A stretch of DNA of 64,000 bases from Campylobacter gracilis (GTDB lineage Bacteria > Campylobacterota > Campylobacteria > Campylobacterales > Campylobacteraceae). The notes below the pieces were generated by a model. It was not told where the DNA came from. It made no database searches and saw only the letters and a program-made list of their open reading frames with translations. Where the stretch lies: positions 28,482 to 92,481 of the forward strand of contig NZ_JAHAFS010000007.1 in NCBI RefSeq assembly GCF_018374135.1, in the 5' to 3' direction. The number at the start of each line of letters is the position of its first letter. Position 1 is the stretch's first letter. Positions 33,463-41,679 of the stretch are shown one piece after another. Made by a program: the position numbers and the translations under genes.

Positions 33463-34216
33463 TCTGCGCGGGCTGGGCGAGCTGGCGGTGGCATTTAGCG
33501 GCGGCGCGGACAGCTCGCTACTGCTGCGAGCGGCGCACGACGCGCTGGGTGCGCGAGCGATCGGCATAACGATCAGATCGCCCTATATGTCCTCGCGCGA
33601 GATCGCCGAAGCCGTGGAATTTGCCCGCGCTTACGGCATCCGCCACGAAATTTTAGAGCTCGGCATCGCGGAGGGTATCAAAGGCAACCCCGAAAACCGC
33701 TGCTATCTGTGCAAAAAGGCGGTGTTTTCGCGTCTGATCGAGCGCGCAAAGGGGCTTGGCTTTAGCCGCGTCGCCGACGGCACGAACCTAGACGATCTTG
33801 GCGAATGCCGCCCCGGGCTTAAAGCAAAAGACGAGCTTGGCGTGCTCTCGCCGCTGATAAATTTAACCAAATCCGAGATCCGCGAGCTATCGCGCGAGCT
33901 AAATTTGCCCACCGCCGAAAAACCAAGCTACGCGTGCTTGCTAACGCGTCTGCCGCACGGACGCGAGATCGATGGGGGCGAACTAAATTTGATCGAAGCC
34001 GCGGAAAATCTGCTAATCGCAAGCGGCTACGCAAACGTCCGCGCGCGGTGCGACCGCAAAAATATAAAGCTGCAAATGCCCTTTTCTAGCATGCAAAGCT
34101 TCCTAAATGACGCGAAATTTAAAAGCGTCGTTAGACAGCTCGTAGCGCTGGGCGCTGCGGAGGTGACGCTCGATCTAAAGGGGCTTAGAGAGGATGTTTT
34201 GTATGAGAGAGGATGA
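33434..34216 (+). CDS. larE: LarE, sulfur-transferring pincer-cofactor synthase
   Basis: A 260-residue PP-loop ATPase with SGGADSS at residues 22-28. LarE adenylates the pyridinium dicarboxylate mononucleotide and donates sulfur. Cys168 in SYACLLTRLPHG falls in the block where LarE carries its sulfur-donating cysteine. A further pair, Cys90 and Cys93 (NRCYLCKK), is present. Whether this protein sacrifices its cysteine or uses an iron-sulfur cluster cannot be decided from sequence alone. It overlaps both larC and larB. Confidence 0.92.
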   Translation: MTKLEKLKADLRGLGELAVAFSGGADSSLLLRAAHDALGARAIGITIRSPYMSSREIAEAVEFARAYGIRHEILELGIAEGIKGNPENRCYLCKKAVFSRLIERAKGLGFSRVADGTNLDDLGECRPGLKAKDELGVLSPLINLTKSEIRELSRELNLPTAEKPSYACLLTRLPHGREIDGGELNLIEAAENLLIASGYANVRARCDRKNIKLQMPFSSMQSFLNDAKFKSVVRQLVALGAAEVTLDLKGLREDVLYERG

Positions 34217-34949
34217 AATTTTAGAACTTTTCGCGGGGGTAAAAAGCGGCCGCGTGAGCGAGCAGGAGGCGCTAAAATACCTGAAAAACTACCCCTACGA
34301 GGACGTGGGCTGCGCCAAAATCGACACTCAGCGCGCCCTGCGAAACGGTGCGGGCGAGGTGATCTACGGCGAGGGCAAGACGGATGATGAAATTTTACGC
34401 ATTGCAGAGGCGATCGGCGCGAGGCGGCAAAATATCCTGATCACGCGCACGAACGAGCGGGTTTTTGGGCTGGTGCGCGAGACGTTTCCGCAGGCGGAGT
34501 TTAGCGCTCGCGGCCGCGTCATCGGCGTCAAATTTAAAGAGCCTGCGCTCACGCAAAGCTACATCGCGATAGTATCTGCCGGCACCGCCGACGGCGCGGT
34601 CGTGGAAGAGGCGTACGAGACGGCGAGATTTCTAGGCAACGACGTGCGCAAATTTAGCGATGCGGGCGTGGCGGGACTGCACAGGCTGATCGCAAATTTA
34701 GAGCAGATACGAGGCGCAAAGGTCGTGATCGCGGTAGCAGGCATGGAGGGCGCGCTAGCTAGCGTGCTCGCAGGCCTCGTGAGCGTGCCGGTGATCGCGG
34801 TGCCCACCAGCGTGGGATACGGCGCGAGTTTCGGCGGGTTGGCGGCGCTGCTAGCGATGCTAAATAGCTGCGCAAACGGCATGAGCGTCGTAAATATCGA
34901 CAACGGATTCGGCGCCGCGTATAACGCGAGCCTGATAAATCATCTCTAA
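34203..34949 (+). CDS. larB: LarB, pyridinium carboxylase/hydrolase of cofactor synthesis
   Basis: A 248-residue protein that carboxylates and hydrolyses nicotinic acid adenine dinucleotide to start pincer synthesis. The C-terminal part is PurE-like (IVSAGTADGAVVEEAYE, VAVAGMEGALASVLAGL, VPTSVGYGASFGGLAALL, NIDNGFGAAY). I prefer the ATG at 34203 over the one at 34194, because AGAGG sits 9 bases before 34203 but directly abuts the earlier one. It overlaps larE and ends the lar operon. Confidence 0.92.
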   Translation: MREDEILELFAGVKSGRVSEQEALKYLKNYPYEDVGCAKIDTQRALRNGAGEVIYGEGKTDDEILRIAEAIGARRQNILITRTNERVFGLVRETFPQAEFSARGRVIGVKFKEPALTQSYIAIVSAGTADGAVVEEAYETARFLGNDVRKFSDAGVAGLHRLIANLEQIRGAKVVIAVAGMEGALASVLAGLVSVPVIAVPTSVGYGASFGGLAALLAMLNSCANGMSVVNIDNGFGAAYNASLINHL

Positions 34950-35120
34950 ATTTACGCCCGCGCGCAGACGAATAAGTAGAGCAAATTCTCTCTCGAATTT
35001 TAAAACTTTAACCTAAAAGCTACTACTTTTTAGCTAAAATTTTATATAAAATGAAGTCGCAACTTTTAATATCAGAAGTTGTGGCAACAGTTAAATTTAT
35101 TTTAAATTTCTGGAGATACT

Positions 35121-35990
35121 ATGAATCTCGAAATCTTAAAAAATATCAAAGAAATGCTTAGAAGTATTTCTTCATTATTTATATTTTTGTTTATTTACTT
35201 GATTTTAAGAGACATCATAGAAGTTATTAACTTTAGCTTTAACATAGATGACATAAGATACATATTGTCATTTGATATATTAATATACGCCAGCGCTTCA
35301 ATTACCAGTTTCTTCCTACTCATATATACGCTTGCAAATAAAAGCTGGCTAAACTATTTTATTGTCTTAATATCATTTATACTTTTTCTGTTTTTAAGCG
35401 AAGTTAACACATCGGAAAAGTTTTCTTATTTTATTCTTATTATATCGATTTTTTTAAAGCATAAAAGAATTTATGATGAATTAAAGCAATTTGGAATTTA
35501 TATTGATATTGCACTTCTAGTCTTATTTCTCATGATATTTTTTTTATCTATTTCTGTTCCAGGAAGTTTTGAGCAAATCAGACTAAATAATAAAAATGAA
35601 CCAGAGTTTTTATATTATAAAAATGCCTTTGGTAGATTATTAGAGCCAAAATTTTTTAGTCCAGCAAAACTTGAAAAAAGTTATGATTTCGTGGAATTTA
35701 AAAATAGTAAAGTAGCATTAGATGAATTAAATGACATAATTATGAATGATGGGAAACTCCCATACTTTGGGTTTGATGGCAAATTTTGGGTTTGGTTTAT
35801 GCAAAATAACGAAAAATACAGGGTGTTTTTCGTTCTAAAAGACGATAAGCTCACTACCATAGTTACTATGGTGCTTGAAAACAATAAATTCCAAATCATA
35901 AAATATTTATCAAAGGACGTAAATACCAAAAGTATAGGTATACGCTTAGAAAGCATGTCCAGATTAGAGAGGGGGTGTAAATTTGTATAA
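35121..35990 (+). CDS. AT-rich membrane protein of unknown function
   Basis: A 289-residue protein with about five N-terminal hydrophobic segments (residues 15-160) and a soluble C-terminal half (PYFGFDGKFWVWFMQNN, RVFFVLKDDKLTTIVTM). I do not recognise the family. Base and codon use are far more AT-rich than the flanking lar and ttd genes, with Ile, Asn, Lys and Phe prominent, suggesting recent acquisition. A ribosome site is weak (CTGGAGATACT). Its end overlaps the TTG start of the DUF2809 gene. Confidence 0.75.
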   Translation: MNLEILKNIKEMLRSISSLFIFLFIYLILRDIIEVINFSFNIDDIRYILSFDILIYASASITSFFLLIYTLANKSWLNYFIVLISFILFLFLSEVNTSEKFSYFILIISIFLKHKRIYDELKQFGIYIDIALLVLFLMIFFLSISVPGSFEQIRLNNKNEPEFLYYKNAFGRLLEPKFFSPAKLEKSYDFVEFKNSKVALDELNDIIMNDGKLPYFGFDGKFWVWFMQNNEKYRVFFVLKDDKLTTIVTMVLENNKFQIIKYLSKDVNTKSIGIRLESMSRLERGCKFV

Positions 35991-36525
35991 ATTCAAAAAA
36001 ATAGCCAAACAAACCGCTACCGTAGCCGAATTTACGAAATACATAAATAAGATTTTGCCCAAGAATACGGCGCGAGATTTTAGAATTTCGAGTGGCGCCC
36101 GCACAAAGCTCGCGCAAAAGCCGCAAACAAAGCAAAGCGCAAGAACGAGGCTAGCGTTTTTAGCCGCGGCGGTTTTGATTTTGGTGGTCGAAATTTACAT
36201 CGCGATCTGCGTAAAGGGCGGCTTCGTGCGACACTATGCGGGTGACGTTTTGGCGGTTATCTTGCTTTACGCTTTGACGCGAGCCGCATTTGGCGTGCCA
36301 CCTTTAAATTTGCCGCTTAAAATTTTCGCGTTCGCGGTGGTTTTGGAGATAGCACAGTATTTTGGCGCCGTACAAATTTTAGGCATAGAAAATAAAATTT
36401 TAAAAGTAGTGATCGGTGGGACGTTTGATTTCGCCGACCTGCTCTGCTACGCCGCAGGCTGCATCCTGGCGGGCACTTATGAAAAATTTGAAAGTAAAAT
36501 TTGGCAAAGGAGAAGCGATGGATAA
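35983..36525 (+). CDS. DUF2809 membrane protein
   Basis: A 180-residue protein. After a basic N-terminal 45 residues come four hydrophobic segments with the DUF2809 pattern: IAICVKGGFVRHYAGDVLAV, LTRAAFG, and GGTFDFADLLCYAAGC near the end. DUF2809 proteins are usually about 125 residues, so the N-terminal extension or the TTG start may be wrong; an internal start is possible. The function of DUF2809 is unknown; some resemble VanZ-like proteins. Its stop lies 8 bases inside ttdA, so the two genes overlap. Confidence 0.7.
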   Translation: MYKFKKIAKQTATVAEFTKYINKILPKNTARDFRISSGARTKLAQKPQTKQSARTRLAFLAAAVLILVVEIYIAICVKGGFVRHYAGDVLAVILLYALTRAAFGVPPLNLPLKIFAFAVVLEIAQYFGAVQILGIENKILKVVIGGTFDFADLLCYAAGCILAGTYEKFESKIWQRRSDG

Positions 36526-37417
36526 ACAAAAAGCCGTGCAAAAGATGACCGAGGTCATGGCGAAATTCGTCGGCTACACGGGCAAGGTGCTGCCTGACGA
36601 CGTGACGGCGAAGCTGCTGGAGCTCGCCGAGCGCGAGACGCAGCCGCTGGCAAAGGAGATCTATAAAACGATGTTTGAAAACCAGCGCCTAGCCAAGGAG
36701 CTAGATCGTCCGTCTTGTCAGGATACGGGCGTGATCCAGTTTTTCGTGCGTTGCGGCGCAAATTTCCCGCTCATCGGCGAGCTTGAGGAGCTGCTGAGAG
36801 AGGCCGTGCTGCGGGCGACGCGCGAGGCTCCGCTGCGCCACAACAGCGTCGAGACGTTTGACGAGTACAACACCGGCAAAAACGTCGGCAAGGGCACGCC
36901 GAGCGTATTTTGGGAGATCGTTCCGGATAGCGGCGAGTGCGAGATCCACACCTACATGGCGGGCGGCGGCTGTAGCCTGCCCGGCAAGGCAATCGTGCTG
37001 ATGCCCGGCATGGGCTACGAAGGCGTCGTGAAATTCGTCATGGACATCATGACCAGCTACGGCATAAACGCCTGTCCGCCGCTGTTAGTGGGCGTGGGCG
37101 TGGGCACCTCGATCGACGTGGCGTCTCTGCTATCTAAAAAGGCGCTTATGAGGCCGCTAGGCTCGGCAAACCCAAACGAGCGCGCGGCGCTAACCGAAAA
37201 GCTGCTCGAAGAGGGCATCAATAAAATCGGCCTGGGCCCGCAAGGCATGAGCGGCGCAAGCTCCGTGATGGGCGTGCATATCGAAAACTGTGCCCGCCAC
37301 CCAAGCGTCATCGCCGTCGCCGTAAACGTGGGCTGCTGGTCGCACCGTAAAGGGCACATCGTCTGGGACGAGCAGCTAAGCTTTGCTGTAAAATCGCACA
37401 AGGAGTTCGCGCTATGA
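36518..37417 (+). CDS. ttdA: Class I tartrate dehydratase/fumarase, alpha subunit (TtdA-like)
   Basis: A 299-residue iron-sulfur hydro-lyase subunit. I start at 36518 because AAAGGAGAAGCG precedes it; the frame is open further upstream without support. Cluster cysteines appear in RPSCQDTGVIQFF, HIENCARHPS and NVGCWSHRKGH (with GGGCS also present), and catalytic blocks include GLGPQGMSGASSVMGVH. The two-subunit layout matches E. coli TtdA/TtdB (L-tartrate to oxaloacetate), but such pairs in anaerobes often act as fumarate hydratase. Being next to lar and near Dcu suits either role. Confidence 0.88.
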   Translation: MDKQKAVQKMTEVMAKFVGYTGKVLPDDVTAKLLELAERETQPLAKEIYKTMFENQRLAKELDRPSCQDTGVIQFFVRCGANFPLIGELEELLREAVLRATREAPLRHNSVETFDEYNTGKNVGKGTPSVFWEIVPDSGECEIHTYMAGGGCSLPGKAIVLMPGMGYEGVVKFVMDIMTSYGINACPPLLVGVGVGTSIDVASLLSKKALMRPLGSANPNERAALTEKLLEEGINKIGLGPQGMSGASSVMGVHIENCARHPSVIAVAVNVGCWSHRKGHIVWDEQLSFAVKSHKEFAL

Positions 37418-38025
37418 GTAAGAAAATTTTAACCACGCCGATCGGCGCCGAAGATCTAGCGGATATAAGGATCGGCGACGTGATATACCTCACGGGACAC
37501 ATCGTCACCTGCCGCGACGTGCCGCACAGACGCGTCGTGCAGGAGGGCCGCGAGCTGCCGCTAGATATAGCAGGCGGCGCGATCCTGCATGCGGGACCGA
37601 TCATCAGAAAAACGGGCGAAAAAAGCTTTGAGATGGTCTCGGTCGGGCCTACTACGAGTATGAGGATGGAGAAATTCGAGCGCGAATTTATCGCTAAAAC
37701 GGGCGTGCGCCTGATAGTCGGCAAAGGCGGCATGGGCGATGGCACGATGAGCGGCTGTAAGGAGTTTGGCGCGATACACTGCGTATTTCCCGCGGGCTGC
37801 GCGGTGATGGCGGCTACGCAGGTCGAGCAGATCGAGAGCGCGGACTGGACGGAGCTTGGGATGCCAGAGACGCTATGGAAGTGCCGCGTAAAGGAGTTTG
37901 GTCCGCTCATCGTCTCGATCGACGCGCACGGAAACAATCTTTTTGAGCAGAACAAGATCAAATTTAACGAGAAAAAGGACGTGGCGCTAGCTGAAATTTT
38001 ACCGCAGGTGGGGTTTATAAAGTAA
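37414..38025 (+). CDS. ttdB: Class I tartrate dehydratase/fumarase, beta subunit (TtdB-like)
   Basis: A 203-residue beta subunit starting in an ATGA overlap with the alpha subunit. Typical blocks are IYLTGHIVTCRDVPHRRV, AILHAGPI, VGPTTSMRM, VGKGGMGDGTM and WKCRVKEFGPLIVSIDAHGNNLF. Together with ttdA it forms an oxygen-sensitive [4Fe-4S] hydro-lyase. Substrate preference (L-tartrate, fumarate/malate) cannot be told from sequence by eye. A strong hairpin terminator follows 70 bases later. Confidence 0.88.
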   Translation: MSKKILTTPIGAEDLADIRIGDVIYLTGHIVTCRDVPHRRVVQEGRELPLDIAGGAILHAGPIIRKTGEKSFEMVSVGPTTSMRMEKFEREFIAKTGVRLIVGKGGMGDGTMSGCKEFGAIHCVFPAGCAVMAATQVEQIESADWTELGMPETLWKCRVKEFGPLIVSIDAHGNNLFEQNKIKFNEKKDVALAEILPQVGFIK

Positions 38026-38095
38026 AATTAAACAATATAAATTTACTACACTGCTAAATTTTTTTAAAATATTTGGATTTAATAGGCCAAAGCTT

Positions 38096-38123
38096 AACCG
38101 TCGGCTAGATTTAGCCGACGGTT
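38096..38123. terminator. Bidirectional terminator between convergent genes
   Basis: A perfect 12-bp stem (AACCGTCGGCTA/TAGCCGACGGTT) with a GATT loop between the ends of ttdB (+) and the permease gene (-). This is the strongest intrinsic-terminator candidate in the window. Confidence 0.8.
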
Positions 38124-38140
38124 TATGCAAATTATGCAAA

Positions 38141-39415
38141 TTAAAATATCGAAAACATAAATGACAAAACGAATAATACTAATAGTCCAAATAGCATATT
38201 TGGACGTTGAAATTTATTCGCCGCTTTTAATTCTGATCCCGGGATTACCGGAATTACGGTTGCCAGTGCTGCGACCGGACCTCCCGTGAGATAGTATTGC
38301 ATCATAGCGCTACCGCCGGCAGCCATAACGGCTAATGATAATGGTGTCGCCGTGCCTAGCGAAAGAGCGGCTTGCAAAAATGGTATGGTTATGGCTACTG
38401 ACGCAGCATTACTTTGAGTTACAAAACCTGCTAACGCCGATACTATTAGCATACTTTGTATAGGCGCATGAGTTAGCATCGGGGTAAAAATTTGACCGAT
38501 AAGATCGGCCAATCCGATTTGCTTTATAACGCCGCTCATAAATAAAAAACCTATCGTAGCTACAAGTGGAGTAGCTATCTTGCCGACGCCTTCAAGCATA
38601 TTTTTTTCGCCTTCTTGAAAATTTAAAACGGAAAGTAAAATTGTGATAATCGCACTTGCAATACCTACTACAAAGACTGGAAATCCTGCAATAAAGCCGA
38701 TGAAAAGCACAATAAAAGGCAAAAACGCCTTCCAAACCGGAGCTTCGTCAGCCTTTGCCTCAAATTCTTTTGAAATGCGCTCGATATCCTCTTTGCTAAG
38801 CGTTGTGCCGCTTCGCATTCTTTTTAATCTAAAAAAGGCACAAGCAAAAACACAAAGTCCGACAAACGTACCTATAACGTTAATTAGTCCGAACCCGATA
38901 TTTGACACCGCTACGACGGCTACTTGCGTAGGATGAGTAAAACCGCCGTAGTTGCCTAAAATACCGGCATGTCCGTGAATACCAGCGGATTTATTAGGAT
39001 CTACTCCAAGCTTCACGGATGCCGTACCGGTTATGACCGCAGTAATAGCCGGTTGCGTAAAACCGGTAAGCATACCTATTACTGCAGCCGCTATACCGCC
39101 GGCAGTCGCTACACCTACGCCGCCGCCCAGCCTATTTCCTAGTCTTACAATACTTCGAATAATTACGTCCATGAAACCACTTGCTTGCATAACACCGATA
39201 AACATTAAAATTCCTGTCATATCGGCAATAACCGGATTTAAACCTCCATTAATAAGAGAGACCAAAGATACGACATTTTTTGGTCCTGTTACTGGAAATC
39301 CTGCTACTAGCGCGCTAATTGCCGAACCGACTATAGCTGTAGTATATAACGGCGTCTTACCGCTTATCATTAAGATAAGCGTAAAAATCATAACGCATTG
39401 AGCCGCGACTAACAT
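38141..39415 (-). CDS. Carboxylate/amino-acid permease of the GntP/CitMHS-like type
   Basis: A 424-residue transporter with about eleven hydrophobic segments. I start at 39415 (MLVAAQCVMIF) because AAAGGAGTTGACA precedes it. Pseudo-repeat blocks GMLTGFTQPAITAVITG and ALAGFVTQSNAASVAIT mirror each other, as in ion-transporter superfamily carriers with inverted topology. The exact family is uncertain. Its position divergent from an asparaginase-type gene and a GntR regulator suggests uptake of asparagine, aspartate or a related acid. Codon use is lower in GC than the lar region. Confidence 0.75.
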   Translation of the reverse strand: MLVAAQCVMIFTLILMISGKTPLYTTAIVGSAISALVAGFPVTGPKNVVSLVSLINGGLNPVIADMTGILMFIGVMQASGFMDVIIRSIVRLGNRLGGGVGVATAGGIAAAVIGMLTGFTQPAITAVITGTASVKLGVDPNKSAGIHGHAGILGNYGGFTHPTQVAVVAVSNIGFGLINVIGTFVGLCVFACAFFRLKRMRSGTTLSKEDIERISKEFEAKADEAPVWKAFLPFIVLFIGFIAGFPVFVVGIASAIITILLSVLNFQEGEKNMLEGVGKIATPLVATIGFLFMSGVIKQIGLADLIGQIFTPMLTHAPIQSMLIVSALAGFVTQSNAASVAITIPFLQAALSLGTATPLSLAVMAAGGSAMMQYYLTGGPVAALATVIPVIPGSELKAANKFQRPNMLFGLLVLFVLSFMFSIF

Positions 39416-39515
39416 TGTCAACTCCTTTTTAAAAATTTCATTGAGCATTATAACATTTTTTCAAAAAATTATATATAATATTTAGTATTTTATATTGAAA
39501 AATTTTAAAATGTGG

Positions 39516-39521
39516 TATAAT
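39516..39521 (+). promoter_or_regulatory. Extended -10 element for the asparaginase gene
   Basis: TATAAT preceded by TGTGG (TGTGGTATAAT) lies 31 bases before the start at 39553; AAGGAG follows. The AT-rich 137-bp region is shared with the divergent permease and is the likely operator region for the GntR protein. Confidence 0.5.
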
Positions 39522-39552
39522 TTCCCAAACCAAAAAAGCGAAGGAGCAAAAA

Positions 39553-40530
39553 ATGTCAAAGCCAAAAATTGCAATTGGTGCGTTGGGCGGTACGATTTGT
39601 ATGAGTGCGAACGGTGGACAAGGCGGAGTTAAACCTAGCTTTAGTGCAGAACAGTTAGTAGGCGCGATACCTGCCTTAAAGGAGATGGTTCAACTAGAGG
39701 CTAAAACCTTGCTAGCTCTTCCTAGCGGTAGTTTAAAAATACAAGATCTCGTAGAAGTTTATAAATGGGCGAAAGAGCAGATTGCTAAAGGAGCAGTAGG
39801 CGTAGTCATTACGCAAGGAACCGATACGCTGGAAGAAAGCGCGTTCTTTTTAAATTTAGTTTGGGATGAACATGCTCCGTTGGTTATTACCGGTGCTATG
39901 CGAAATGCCGATTCTATTAGCTCGGATGGCGCCGGCAATATATATGCTAGCGTATTAACCGTTATTAGTCCGCAAAGTAGAGATCGGGGTGTGCTGGTAG
40001 TACTAAACGATACGATTCATAGTGCACTATGGGTTCATAAGAGCAATACCTTTTCTCTGCAAACTTTTGTATCGATAAATGCCGGTATTCAGGGGCTTGT
40101 GATAGAGAATGAAGTAAAATTTATAACTCCTACCGTATCACGTCAAATTTATCCTTTGCCTGACGTCAAATTTCCTAAAGTAGAGATTATACAAAGCTAT
40201 TTAGGTTGTGAGGGTGAAATGGTTGAGCTCGCCTTACGTGCTAATTATAGCGGTATCGTAATTAGTGGCGTAGGTGCCGGACACGTATCATACGATATGG
40301 TGGATAAACTAAGAGGTGCTCAAATTCCGGTCGTCGTCGCTTCTCGCACTGGTAGTGGGATTTGTGCTACTAAGACATACGGTTATAAAGGCTCGGAGAT
40401 GGATTTACAAAGTATCGGTTGTATAATGTCCGGCTGGTTATCACCGATTAAATCAAGACTTTTACTGATGCTTTTGCTGGCAAATAATATGAATTTGGAA
40501 CAGATAAAAAAAGAATTTGGAAATTTCTAA
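39553..40530 (+). CDS. L-asparaginase family enzyme
   Basis: A 325-residue enzyme with the two asparaginase signatures: ALGGTICMS (Thr14) and ITQGTDTLEESAFFL (Thr90, Asp91). The expected Lys lies in WVHKSNTFSLQTF and the adjacent DG motif in SISSDGAGNIY. There is no signal peptide, so it is cytoplasmic unless the start is misplaced; C. jejuni AnsB-type enzymes are exported. It would release ammonia and aspartate for growth. It sits 62 bp before a GntR regulator and is divergent from a permease, forming a small catabolic unit. Confidence 0.88.
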   Translation: MSKPKIAIGALGGTICMSANGGQGGVKPSFSAEQLVGAIPALKEMVQLEAKTLLALPSGSLKIQDLVEVYKWAKEQIAKGAVGVVITQGTDTLEESAFFLNLVWDEHAPLVITGAMRNADSISSDGAGNIYASVLTVISPQSRDRGVLVVLNDTIHSALWVHKSNTFSLQTFVSINAGIQGLVIENEVKFITPTVSRQIYPLPDVKFPKVEIIQSYLGCEGEMVELALRANYSGIVISGVGAGHVSYDMVDKLRGAQIPVVVASRTGSGICATKTYGYKGSEMDLQSIGCIMSGWLSPIKSRLLLMLLLANNMNLEQIKKEFGNF

Positions 40531-40564
40531 GGCGCCGATCTGGATTGTTTTTATATTATTTTTG

Positions 40565-40570
40565 TATAAT
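40565..40570 (+). promoter_or_regulatory. -10 element for the GntR gene
   Basis: TATAAT preceded by TG-like TTTG lies 22 bases before the start codon at 40593, indicating the regulator can be transcribed apart from the asparaginase gene. Confidence 0.45.
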
Positions 40571-40592
40571 ACTCCTAAAAAACGGAGAAGAA

Positions 40593-41252
40593 ATGATACA
40601 TCTCAATTCAGATCGTCCCATCACCACGACAGAATTTATAGTCCGTAGCCTTAGTCAAGATATTTTAAATGGGAATATAAAATCCGGCTCCAAGCTGAAA
40701 CAAAATGAAATTTCAAAGAGGTTTAACGTTAGCGCTACGCCGGTAAGAGAAGCGTTAAAAATTCTAACGACAAAAGGACTGATCAGTTTCGATCCGTTTA
40801 AAGGCGCAATTGTAAAAGGGCTTTGCTATAAGGAAGCAAAAGAAATTTATGAACTCAGAATTTTATTGGAAAGTAAACTTATAACGGATGCGTTTGAAAA
40901 ATATAGTACCGAATATCTACAAAAAGCGATTAATATCCAAGAACAGATCGAGACTTGCACGGATTTAAACGAATGGGCGCTGTTAAATGCTAATTTTCAT
41001 AGGTGTTTTTGGCATAGTGAAAGCGGTAGTAGGACGTTTAATATCGTCGAAACCCTTATAATGGCGGCAATCCCATATGTTTCACTGTCTTTGTTTTATA
41101 AAAAAACTCATATAAAATCCTCAAATGAGGAGCACAGGGCGATACTAGAAGCGTATCAGAAAAAAGACTTAAAAAAGCTAATTCATCTCAACACCGTGCA
41201 TACGAATAAGACTAAAAATATTTTGGAAGATGCGATAAAAAACAGCCTTTAA
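40593..41252 (+). CDS. GntR-family transcriptional regulator (FCD/FadR type)
   Basis: A 219-residue regulator. The start at 40593 has a CGGAGAAG ribosome site; the ORF is open further upstream through a promoter. The winged helix (about 10-75) contains LKQNEISKRFNVSATPVREALKIL. The C-terminal all-helical domain has the FCD-type metal/ligand residues (ELRILLESKL, ANFHRCFWHSESG, EEHRAILEAY). It probably controls the neighbouring permease and asparaginase genes in response to a small acid; that link is inferred from position. Confidence 0.88.
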   Translation: MIHLNSDRPITTTEFIVRSLSQDILNGNIKSGSKLKQNEISKRFNVSATPVREALKILTTKGLISFDPFKGAIVKGLCYKEAKEIYELRILLESKLITDAFEKYSTEYLQKAINIQEQIETCTDLNEWALLNANFHRCFWHSESGSRTFNIVETLIMAAIPYVSLSLFYKKTHIKSSNEEHRAILEAYQKKDLKKLIHLNTVHTNKTKNILEDAIKNSL

Positions 41253-41410
41253 GTATTTTTTTAAAAAATATGAAATCCGCGCTACGGCAAGCTTGTTAAA
41301 TTCTTATCGAGATTAAATTTATGTCCATTTCTACATCAACCAAAATATTTCCCAATCAAATAGCTTCTAAAATTGCTTTTTAAAATCACATAAATTATAT
41401 CAAGGGAGAA

Positions 41411-41575
41411 TTGATAAAAAATTTTAAGACTTTATCGATCGCAGCGATACTGACGCTAAATTTAAGTACTTCGGATATTACGCTTAATGGCAAGGACGTG
41501 GCGCCACAAGAAATAGCGCAGATTATAAACGGTGCAACTAGGCGCGAGATTAAATTTATCTGCAAATTTAACTAA
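41411..41575 (+). CDS. Possible small exported peptide (54 aa)
   Basis: A TTG-started ORF of 54 residues with a signal-like beginning (MIKNFKTLSIAAILTLNLST) and a hydrophilic end with one Cys. GGGAGAA directly precedes the TTG, closer than usual. I do not recognise it. It is the only ORF of any promise in the 427-bp spacer 41253-41679; the rest holds AAATTT hexamers and nothing else supported. Confidence 0.25.
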   Translation: MIKNFKTLSIAAILTLNLSTSDITLNGKDVAPQEIAQIINGATRREIKFICKFN

Positions 41576-41679
41576 TCGCGAGGGATAAATTTTAAAAATT
41601 TAGACCCGCAAAGCCGCTGTTTTAAAGCACCGATTAAAAGTGCGCGCTAATCTCGCCGAAGCTCTTTCGTAAATTTAGC

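Noticed and set aside
34950..35120. Riboswitch or nickel-responsive leader after larB
   Set aside because: AT-rich sequence without a stable paired structure that I could see.
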